Shown here: positions 1 to 5,633 of the stretch, piece by piece
Numbering within the stretch: position 1 is the first letter of the stretch
How the letters are laid out: each line of letters begins with the position of its first letter
Source of the DNA: CANLWN01 sp039815505
GTDB lineage: Bacteria > Bacteroidota > Bacteroidia > Flavobacteriales > Flavobacteriaceae
Direction of reading: 5' to 3'
Assembly: GCA_039815505.1 (NCBI GenBank)
Contig: JBCBZE010000194.1
Span: 1-6,683, forward strand
DNA length: 6,683 nucleotides
Position numbers and translations under genes: made by a program
The notes under the pieces: model-generated
The model's input: the letters and a program-made list of their open reading frames with translations, nothing else
Databases searched by the model: none
Told to the model about the DNA's origin: nothing

Positions 1-2
1 CC

Positions 3-587
3 CGATTTGGAAAATGGAACCAAATCCTGACCATCCCCGCCCCCAACCCCGAGATAAAGCATTTGAGCCTTATGCGCCACTACGCAAGGGGTATTGCCTT
101 TATAAGAAAGAACAACGCCAAAGAGGCACAGGAAGAACTGGAGGCCATTACACTGCTCAAAGAGGATCCAGCATTGGAAAATATAGTGGCCACAGCGCAT
201 AATCCTTCCATCAACATTGCCAACATAGCATATGAGGTCGTCGCGGGGGAGTTGGCCGCTTTGCAAGGCAATCTTACAAAGGCCCGGGAACATCTGGAAA
301 AAGCAGTGGTTTTTGAAGATGGGCTTACGTATACGGAACCCGCTGCATGGCATATTCCTACCCGTCAGAATCTTGGTGCATTGCTGCTTAAGAATGGCGA
401 TTATGAAGCCGCAGAAAAAATCTATAAGGAAGATCTTGAAGTACTTAGACAGAACGGTTGGTCGCTCATGGGGCTTTATCAAAGTCTAAAGGCGCAAGAT
501 AAAATGGAAGAAGCCAAAACAATTAAAGCAGAATTTGATACGGCATGGGGCCATGCCGATATTGAAATAAGTACGTCTGTACTATAA
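3..587 (+). CDS. TPR-repeat protein, C-terminal part (5' end outside window)
   Basis: The reading frame is open from the left edge to TAA at 585-587, so these 194 residues are the C-terminal part of a longer protein. A TTG at 63 is an in-frame codon, not a convincing start, because similarity-like sequence (RFGKW..IL..PAP, fragment residues 1-14) lies upstream of it. The fragment is helical, with TPR-like units near residues 26-49 (HYARGIAFI..NNAKEAQEEL), 75-105 (AYEVVAGELAALQGNLTKAREHLEKAV) and 117-150 (HIPTRQNLGALLLKNGDYEAAEKIYKEDL). The EPAAWH, TRQ.LGALLL, YKEDL and NGWSL.GL pattern recalls, from memory, a family of TPR proteins of roughly 550-600 residues found in many bacteria. TPRs are protein-interaction scaffolds and no enzymatic residues are visible. 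A SCO-family gene follows after 29 bp on the same strand, suggesting co-transcription and a possible link to copper or redox handling, but that role is inference. The TPR call is firm; the function is unknown. Confidence 0.85.
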   Translation, partial: RFGKWNQILTIPAPNPEIKHLSLMRHYARGIAFIRKNNAKEAQEELEAITLLKEDPALENIVATAHNPSINIANIAYEVVAGELAALQGNLTKAREHLEKAVVFEDGLTYTEPAAWHIPTRQNLGALLLKNGDYEAAEKIYKEDLEVLRQNGWSLMGLYQSLKAQDKMEEAKTIKAEFDTAWGHADIEISTSVL

Positions 588-616
588 TTGAGCATACACC
601 AAATTTTAAAATAGGT

Positions 617-1276
617 ATGGGAATTTTCAATACATCAAATTTTTCAACGGAGTTGATTTTATTTCTTACGCTCATAGCGATCGTATCGGTGCACAAAATT
701 ATGATTATCGAAAAGGAATTACCGGTATACAATCCAACGGACATCAATCCGCTATTGGTAGATGGGAGTTTGCAAAATGTAGGCAAAGGCCATACCGTTT
801 TGGATTTTAGCCTAGTCAACCAAAATGGGGATACCATAACACAGGAGGATTATGAAAACACCGTTTATGTAACAGATTTTATATTCACTCGCTGCCCTAG
901 TATCTGTCCTATTATGACCAATAACATGGGCAAACTACAGAATAAATTTCTAGAAAACGATAGGGTAAAGCTGTTATCGTTATCGGTTACCCCTGAAATG
1001 GACAGTGTTCCCGTTTTAAGGGCGTATGCGGACAGAAATAAAGTACTGGATTTCAAATGGAACATTGTTACCGGGGATAAAAAGCATATTTATGAGTTGG
1101 CACGTAAAAGTTATTTTACGGTAGCAGATGAGGGAGATGGAGGTTTACAGGATTTTATTCACACGGAGAAATTTGTATTGGTCGATACAAAAAAACAGAT
1201 TAGGGGTATCTATGATGGCACCAATGCGAATGAAATGGAACGGTTGATACAAGATATAGAGACCTTGCTCAATTAA
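617..1276 (+). CDS. SCO1/SenC family copper chaperone / thioredoxin-like protein
   Basis: The predicted protein has 219 residues. Residues about 11-31 form one hydrophobic segment, likely an uncleaved membrane anchor or signal anchor, with the rest in the periplasm. The thioredoxin-like domain carries the family's copper site: CPSIC (Cys93 and Cys97, a CxxxC motif), preceded by VTDFIFTRCP, and a distal His182 in DFIHTEKFVLVD. The SLSVTPEMDSVPVLRAYA stretch (121-138) matches the usual SFSVDPE.DTP..L..YA block. SCO proteins bind Cu through the two Cys and the His, and help build the CuA site of cytochrome c oxidase or act as periplasmic thiol reductants. All three ligands are present, so the protein should be functional. 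The ATG at 617 is preceded by an A-rich leader with no clear Shine-Dalgarno site. It lies 29 bp after the TPR gene, probably in one operon, and ends only 4 bases from the convergent flavoprotein gene. Whether it serves oxidase assembly or another copper enzyme cannot be read from this window. Confidence 0.93.
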   Translation: MGIFNTSNFSTELILFLTLIAIVSVHKIMIIEKELPVYNPTDINPLLVDGSLQNVGKGHTVLDFSLVNQNGDTITQEDYENTVYVTDFIFTRCPSICPIMTNNMGKLQNKFLENDRVKLLSLSVTPEMDSVPVLRAYADRNKVLDFKWNIVTGDKKHIYELARKSYFTVADEGDGGLQDFIHTEKFVLVDTKKQIRGIYDGTNANEMERLIQDIETLLN

Positions 1277-1280
1277 AAAA

Positions 1281-2225
1281 TTATAGTTCAGAAACCCGGT
1301 GTTTCGCCTCATTGAATTCGGTCATCATATCCGCAATGATGGTAGCGGCAGGTTTAATATCATGGATAAGCGTCGCTACCTGCCCTATCTCTAGTTCCCC
1401 TTCGTCCATATCCCCTTCGAACATGCCCCGTTTGGCCCTGGCACGGCCCAACAAATCTTTCAATTGCTCTACCGTAGCCCCATTGGCGTAGGCCTGTTGC
1501 ACATCTTCATAGAACTTGTTCTTTATAAGACGCACGGGGGCCAGTTCCTTCAGTGTCAATTGTGTGTCCCCTTCTCCCGATGCCACTACCTTTTGCTTAA
1601 AGAGCTCATGGGAGGAAGCTTCATGGCTGGCCACGAATCTACTCCCTACCTGCACGCCATCGGCTCCTAAAACCATCGCGGCCAGCATAGCCTGCCCCGT
1701 AGCAATACCCCCTGCGGCAATGATGGGGATATGTAGCTTTTCCTTTACAGCGGGAATCAAAGTAAAAGTGGTGGTTTCGTCCCTACCATTATGCCCCCCG
1801 GCCTCAAAACCTTCGGCTACCACGGCATCTACACCTGCTTCTTGGGCCTTTAAAGCAAACTTTACACTACTGACCACATGGACTACGGTAACTCCCTTTT
1901 CCTTGAAATAATTGGTCCATGTTTTAGGATTCCCGGCAGAAGTAAACACAATTTTCACTCCCTGTGTTCGGATGATCTCCATAATTTCCTGCAAGTCGGG
2001 ATACAGCATCGGTACGTTTACCCCAAAGGGTTGATCCGTAGCTTGTTTACATTTTTGAATATGTTCCCGCAACACGTCGGGATACATGGATCCCGCACCT
2101 ATAATACCTAGTCCCCCCGCGTTGGAAACCGCGGATGCCAAACGCCAACCGCTGGCCCAGACCATACCTGCCTGTATAATGGGGTATTGTATGTTGAATA
2201 ATTGAGTGATTTTGTTCTGCGTCAT
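1281..2225 (-). CDS. Nitronate monooxygenase (2-nitropropane dioxygenase-like, FMN-dependent; FabK-related)
   Basis: The predicted protein has 314 residues, counted from the ATG at 2225 (MTQNKITQLFNI). An in-frame ATG at 2258 would add 11 hydrophobic residues, but family members normally begin just before the [IQ]..PIIQAGM block, so the inner start is preferred. It is a TIM-barrel flavoprotein. Visible blocks are YPIIQAGMVWASG (14-26), SNAGGLGIIGAG (34-45), the EGFEAGGHNGR segment with the probable catalytic His145, IIAAGGIATG (168-177) and GADGVQVGSRF (188-198). The last two are the typical FMN phosphate-binding loops. The family oxidises alkyl nitronates or propionate-3-nitronate using O2 and FMN. 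The related enoyl-ACP reductase II (FabK) shares the same GGH and glycine-rich loops, so fatty-acid synthesis is a possible alternative role. The gene lies 76 bp downstream of mnmA on the same strand and may be read through from it. The family call is strong; the substrate is uncertain. Confidence 0.88.
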   Translation of the reverse strand: MTQNKITQLFNIQYPIIQAGMVWASGWRLASAVSNAGGLGIIGAGSMYPDVLREHIQKCKQATDQPFGVNVPMLYPDLQEIMEIIRTQGVKIVFTSAGNPKTWTNYFKEKGVTVVHVVSSVKFALKAQEAGVDAVVAEGFEAGGHNGRDETTTFTLIPAVKEKLHIPIIAAGGIATGQAMLAAMVLGADGVQVGSRFVASHEASSHELFKQKVVASGEGDTQLTLKELAPVRLIKNKFYEDVQQAYANGATVEQLKDLLGRARAKRGMFEGDMDEGELEIGQVATLIHDIKPAATIIADMMTEFNEAKHRVSEL

Positions 2226-2301
2226 AAATAGTACATTCAAGAATAGCCGGAAACCCATATTATAATTAGCCGCAACTACAAGCCAAGGACATGGAACGGC
2301 A

Positions 2302-3492
2302 CTAGGATATTACACCGGAACCGATCAGTTCATCACCGATATACCAAGCTACGAACTGACCTTCCGTAATGGCGGACTGTTTTTCTTCAAAATCCACGTA
2401 CAATCCACCATCAATTTTATATAAAGTGGCCTTCTGTAAGGGTTGCCTATACCGTATACGTGCCATTACTTCCATAGCCTCATCCGATTTTAAGGCCAAA
2501 TCGGTGCGTACCCAATGCAATTCCCCATTGGTTACAAAAAGGGTTCTACGGTACAGTCCTGGGTGCGCCTTTCCCTGACCGGTATAAATGACATTTTCGG
2601 ACACATCGGTTTCAATAACAAACAAGGGTTCTTTGGTTCCTCCTACATCCAAGCCCTTACGTTGGCCCTTGGTAAAATAATGTGCGCCTTGATGTTCGCC
2701 CACTACCCTACCATCATTGAGTTCATATCTGGGTTTTTCCGAAAAATAAGCCAGTTCTTCCTCCTTGCTTTCAAATTTGGGCATGGTATGGCGATACTGC
2801 TCCAACGAAGAAGGTACTTCTACAATAATGCCTTTTTTTGGTTTCAGTTTTTGTTGGAGGAAATCGGGCAAACGTACCTTTCCGATAAAACATAAACCTT
2901 GTGAGTCTTTCTTATCGGCCGTGATCAAATCATTGTCCGCAGCAATGCTGCGGACTTCAGGTTTCGTAAGTTCGCCTATGGGGAACAGGGTCTTGGATAA
3001 TTGATCTTGGGAAAGCTGACATAAAAAATAGGATTGATCCTTGTTTCCGTCCACGCCCGCCATTAATCGATAGGTCGCTGTTCCATCAGTATTTTTGATG
3101 GTTTCCTTTCTACAATAGTGCCCCGTAGCTACATAATCCGCTCCCAATTGCAAAGCTATTTTTAGAAAGACATCGAATTTTATTTCCCTATTGCATAGCA
3201 CATCGGGGTTTGGTGTACGTCCTTTTTCATACTCGCTGAACATATAATCTACGATACGCTCTTTATACACCTCACTCAGATCTACCGTTTGGAAAGGAAT
3301 ACCCAGTTTTTCGGCCACAATCAGTGCATCGTTACTATCCTCTACCCAAGGGCATTCATCAGAAATAATTACGGAATCGTCATGCCAGTTTTTCATAAAC
3401 AGTGCAATGACCTCATATCCCTGTTGCTTTAGCAGGTATGCGGTAACACTGGAATCCACTCCGCCGGAAAGTCCGACTACAACTTTTTTCAT
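2302..3492 (-). CDS. mnmA: tRNA-specific 2-thiouridylase MnmA
   Basis: The predicted protein has 396 residues, starting at the ATG at 3492 (MKKVVVGLSGGVDSS). The frame stays open to 3552, but the extra 20 residues have no family counterpart. MnmA transfers sulfur to C2 of the wobble uridine in tRNA-Lys, -Glu and -Gln, using ATP to adenylate the base. The sequence shows the PP-loop SGGVDSS (9-15), a first catalytic cysteine Cys100 in NPDVLCNREIKF, ATGHY (122-126), DQSYFLCQL (152-160), and the second catalytic cysteine Cys201 in DSQGLCFIGKVR. The C-terminal domain follows, with GEHQGAHYFTKGQRKGL (265-281), RRTLFV (315-320) and a terminal EGQF.AWY (377-384). All core residues are present. Compared with the E. 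coli enzyme (about 368 residues) there is extra sequence around 226-258, between GIIVEVP and ELNDGRVVGEH, containing an acidic SKEEELAYF. It is transcribed away from the FAS1 lipoprotein gene and followed by the flavoprotein gene. The identity is secure. Confidence 0.97.
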   Translation of the reverse strand: MKKVVVGLSGGVDSSVTAYLLKQQGYEVIALFMKNWHDDSVIISDECPWVEDSNDALIVAEKLGIPFQTVDLSEVYKERIVDYMFSEYEKGRTPNPDVLCNREIKFDVFLKIALQLGADYVATGHYCRKETIKNTDGTATYRLMAGVDGNKDQSYFLCQLSQDQLSKTLFPIGELTKPEVRSIAADNDLITADKKDSQGLCFIGKVRLPDFLQQKLKPKKGIIVEVPSSLEQYRHTMPKFESKEEELAYFSEKPRYELNDGRVVGEHQGAHYFTKGQRKGLDVGGTKEPLFVIETDVSENVIYTGQGKAHPGLYRRTLFVTNGELHWVRTDLALKSDEAMEVMARIRYRQPLQKATLYKIDGGLYVDFEEKQSAITEGQFVAWYIGDELIGSGVIS

Positions 3493-3674
3493 CGATTTGT
3501 AACTAATTAAGCGCAAAAATACGAAATATTCAAAGTAGTATACGTACACCAATTCCTTAACAATTCCCTAAAATATTTAAAGTTACGGTAACCTAGACTT
3601 AAAAATTGATTTAAGCGTTCCGGGCGATTATACCTTAATTTCAACTTCTAATAAAGAACCAAAAAATAAAGAAA
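3493..3674. promoter_or_regulatory. Divergent intergenic region between mnmA and the first FAS1 lipoprotein gene
   Basis: This 182-bp A+T-rich spacer must hold promoters for both directions. It contains a short perfect inverted repeat, GTTAC-G-GTAAC, at 3582-3592 near its centre, which could be an operator half-site pair but is short enough to occur by chance. Toward the FAS1 gene, a weak TTG (3606-3608) and TACCTTAA (3631-3638) are separated by 22 bp, which is only a partial match to the Bacteroidota promoter pattern. The leader just before the ATG at 3675 is purine- and A-rich (AATAAAGAAA), typical of flavobacterial translation starts. I saw no ORF or RNA gene here. Confidence 0.4.
3514..3521 (-). 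promoter_or_regulatory. Candidate -7 promoter element for mnmA
   Basis: Read on the minus strand this is TATTTTTG, an exact match to the TAnnTTTG -7 element described for Bacteroidota sigma-ABfr-type promoters. It lies 21 bp upstream of the mnmA ATG, so the leader would be only about 15 nt. I could not find a matching -33 TTTG at the expected distance. A second, weaker TACTTTG sits upstream at about 3533-3539. The call is therefore tentative. Confidence 0.3.
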
Positions 3675-5258
3675 ATGAAAACCATCCCACATGTTGGTAA
3701 ACTATTGTTTTTACTGGCATTTACCTTAATTAGCTTTTCGTGTAGTAACGATGACGGAGGCGGCCCCGGTGCCGACGACGACGTAAGTATGGAAGACCCT
3801 TCTGCCGATGACGATGTAGACACGGAAGACCCTGCTTCCGATGCCCCCACCCTTAATTTAGTGGAGCTTGTTTCGGAAACGGAAGAGCTATCGTTACTGG
3901 AAGAAGCGCTGATACAAGCTAACTTAACCAATGACCTAACAGGTGAAGGACCTTTTACCGTATTTGCACCTACCAATGGGGCCATTGAGGAATTGTTTGA
4001 TACGCTCGGGGACGATTTCAATAGTTTTGATGATTTTGATGACGTTTTGGAAATACTATTGCTGCAGACCATATTGCGATACCATGTGGTACCCGGGAAC
4101 CTTACTTCCTCCGATTTACAAGTAGGGACCTTGGCTACTTTATTGGAGGACGAGACCTTGGAGGTCATAGCCTCCGGGGACACCTTCGTTATTGGCGATG
4201 CCAGCGATATTGATGCCCATATTACGGGCGCGGACAATCTAGCGACCAATGGAGTGGCCCATATCATTGATAAAATATTGATTCCCCAAGAAATCTTAGA
4301 TCTCATTGGGGATATTGATACCGGTTCCAAGACCATCAGTGAATTGGTGATGGAGACCGAGGGGCTTAGTTTTTTGGAAGAGGCGCTGGAGCTGACCGGA
4401 CTTTTGGAAACCCTGGATACTGAGGGACCATTTACCGTATTCGCTCCATCGGATGATAGCCTAAACGAACTACTCGCCTTTTTGGGCGTAGCTTTTAACG
4501 GAATCGAAGATTTTGATACCGAATTTGAAATAAATCTGCTACGTGATATCCTATTATATCACGTAGTACCGGGAGAAGTAAGGTCTACCGACCTTAATGC
4601 CGGGAATCTTAATCCGCTTTTGGAAGGAAGTAGCTTGGAAGTTGTTGCGGACGGTAATGGATTTGCCCTAAGGGATGTCACCACCTTGACCGCATCCTTT
4701 GTACTGACCGATATTTCTGCGGAAAACGGTGTAATCCATACCATTGATCGTATCCTACTTCCACAATCCGTGCTAGATGATCTGGCCATGGAGACCGAAG
4801 CCTTGATCCTAGAATTTTTAGCATCCCAGGATAATTTGGACGAAATACGAAACACCTTTATTTTGGTGAGGGACAACGTAGGTCAAATTCTTGATGGACG
4901 TCCATTCACTTTTTTCTTTCCCAACGATGCGGCGTTCATTGAGTTGTTCAATGCGGTAGATGGAGTGGATTCCATTTCGGATTTTAATACCCCGGACGGA
5001 AGACTTGCCTTGGCAAGGATTTTAGGGTATCACTGTATTCCAGCTACTTTTACATCTTCGGACTTCTCCGATGGACAATCGTTGACCACCTTTCAAGGAG
5101 AAAATGTGACCGTGACCGTAAATGGGGACCACATAAACATCATTGATGCAACAGGTATACCATCCAAAGTTGTAAATGCGGACAACCATATTATTAATGG
5201 GGTCATCCATGTAGTAGATAAAGTCTTGATACCTCAAGAAGTTCTAAATCTATTATAA
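3675..5258 (+). CDS. Three-domain fasciclin (FAS1) surface lipoprotein
   Basis: The predicted protein has 527 residues. Residues 1-22 form a lipoprotein signal peptide (KL followed by LFLLAFTLISFS), with the lipidated Cys23. The following SNDDGGG resembles the acidic Bacteroidota lipoprotein export signal, so an outer-face location is predicted. Residues 30-58 are an Asp/Glu-rich, low-complexity linker. Three FAS1 domains follow, near 60-204, 219-363 and 374-520. Each shows the family's two landmarks: an FTVFAP-type strand (GPFTVFAPTN 92-101; GPFTVFAPSD 251-260; diverged PFTFFFPND 410-418) and a YH motif (RYHVVPG 135-141; LYHVVPG 294-300; GYHCIP 451-456). Each domain closes with NGV.H.[IV]D..L[IL]PQ. 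Domains 1 and 2 are much closer to each other than to domain 3. FAS1 proteins generally mediate cell-cell or cell-matrix adhesion, and the ligand here is unknown. The gene ends at a strong terminator and is followed by a paralogue, so it appears to be transcribed alone. The strongly acidic composition fits a marine surface protein. Confidence 0.94.
   Translation: MKTIPHVGKLLFLLAFTLISFSCSNDDGGGPGADDDVSMEDPSADDDVDTEDPASDAPTLNLVELVSETEELSLLEEALIQANLTNDLTGEGPFTVFAPTNGAIEELFDTLGDDFNSFDDFDDVLEILLLQTILRYHVVPGNLTSSDLQVGTLATLLEDETLEVIASGDTFVIGDASDIDAHITGADNLATNGVAHIIDKILIPQEILDLIGDIDTGSKTISELVMETEGLSFLEEALELTGLLETLDTEGPFTVFAPSDDSLNELLAFLGVAFNGIEDFDTEFEINLLRDILLYHVVPGEVRSTDLNAGNLNPLLEGSSLEVVADGNGFALRDVTTLTASFVLTDISAENGVIHTIDRILLPQSVLDDLAMETEALILEFLASQDNLDEIRNTFILVRDNVGQILDGRPFTFFFPNDAAFIELFNAVDGVDSISDFNTPDGRLALARILGYHCIPATFTSSDFSDGQSLTTFQGENVTVTVNGDHINIIDATGIPSKVVNADNHIINGVIHVVDKVLIPQEVLNLL
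3771..3836 (+). repeat. 33-bp in-frame tandem repeat (two copies) in the acidic linker
   Basis: Two consecutive 33-bp units (3771-3803 and 3804-3836) encode ADDDVSMEDPS and ADDDVDTEDPA, residues 33-54 of the first FAS1 lipoprotein. By hand alignment 26 of 33 bases match, and a partial third unit (SDAP) may follow. The acidic units sit between the lipid anchor and the first FAS1 domain, where they act as a flexible spacer. Such repeats can change copy number between strains. Confidence 0.7.
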
Positions 5259-5298
5259 ATTTATTTGCTGTACGCTTTATTATGCTGTCATGTTCAAG

Positions 5299-5328
5299 AA
5301 CCGGGGACCAAAAGTCTCCGGTTTTTTT
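5299..5328 (+). terminator. Rho-independent terminator after the first FAS1 gene
   Basis: A 10-bp stem, AACCGGGGAC (5299-5308) paired with GTCTCCGGTT (5314-5323) with one G-U pair, encloses the 5-nt loop CAAAA. It runs directly into seven T residues (5322-5328). It lies 41 bp after the FAS1 stop codon and separates the two FAS1 genes into different transcripts. Confidence 0.93.
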
Positions 5329-5504
5329 AGGTATAATGCAATTAGGCACCCAGATTGTAAGAAGCCTAAAAAGCCTTTAACAACCTATTTCGCTTTTTAT
5401 AATATCTTCATTTTGTTAAACTTTTACTAAAAATAAATAAACAAAAGCAACCTTTGGATAATTTCGTACTCTTCTTATCAAACAACTTAAAAACGTAGTT
5501 TTAT

Positions 5505-5512
5505 TACCTTTG
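5505..5512 (+). promoter_or_regulatory. Candidate -7 promoter element for the second FAS1 gene
   Basis: TACCTTTG is an exact match to the Bacteroidota -7 consensus TAnnTTTG. No clear TTTG lies at the usual -33 distance, where the sequence is A-rich (around 5482-5490). If it is used, transcription would begin near 5518 and leave a leader of about 115 nt before the ATG at 5634, which is long for this group. Confidence 0.4.
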
Positions 5513-5633
5513 AACGGTAAAAATTACACTTTATCGTTGTTTTTAGTATCGAAAGCTGATAATGCTAAAACAAACCCCACGCAATATTTGCTTCGATTTT
5601 ATAGTTAATTATTAAACAATAAATTAATTTAAA

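Larger units (their letters stand above)
5259..5633. other. 375-bp intergenic spacer between the two FAS1 genes
   Basis: There is no gene in this A+T-rich stretch. From left to right it holds the intrinsic terminator of the first FAS1 gene (5299-5328) and a weak hairpin, TTAGGC (5342-5347) with GCCTAA (5364-5369), which has a 16-nt loop and no U-tract. A very A+T-rich segment follows (about 5395-5465), then a -7 promoter match at 5505-5512. The last 110 or so bases form a probable 5' leader ending in an AT-only stretch before the ATG at 5634. No tRNA-like or riboswitch-like fold was recognised by eye. Confidence 0.6.

Noticed and set aside
523..837. 104-codon minus-strand ORF spanning the TPR-SCO junction
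   Set aside because: It overlaps the coding parts of two well-supported plus-strand genes and resembles no known protein.
1271..1290. Possible bidirectional terminator between the convergent SCO and flavoprotein genes
   Set aside because: Only 4 bases separate the stop codons, and I see no stem with flanking A- and T-tracts there.
1516..1911. 131-codon plus-strand ORF
   Set aside because: It is antisense to the flavoprotein gene, whose FMN-binding blocks fall across the same bases, and its product is Ser/Ala/Pro-rich with no motif.
2226..2258. Upstream ATG extending the flavoprotein by 11 residues
   Set aside because: The extension has no family counterpart, and the conserved N-terminal block begins right after the inner ATG. 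It cannot be fully excluded without start-site data.
3641..4336. 231-codon Ser/Val-rich ORF on the minus strand
   Set aside because: It is antisense to the first FAS1 gene. Its Ser/Val-rich, low-complexity composition is what reverse-reading acidic GAT/GAC/GAA codons gives, and it has no recognisable domain.
5342..5369. TTAGGC/GCCTAA hairpin as a second terminator
   Set aside because: The stem is only 6 bp with a 16-nt loop and no T-run on either side. The strong terminator at 5299-5328 already accounts for the end of the transcript.
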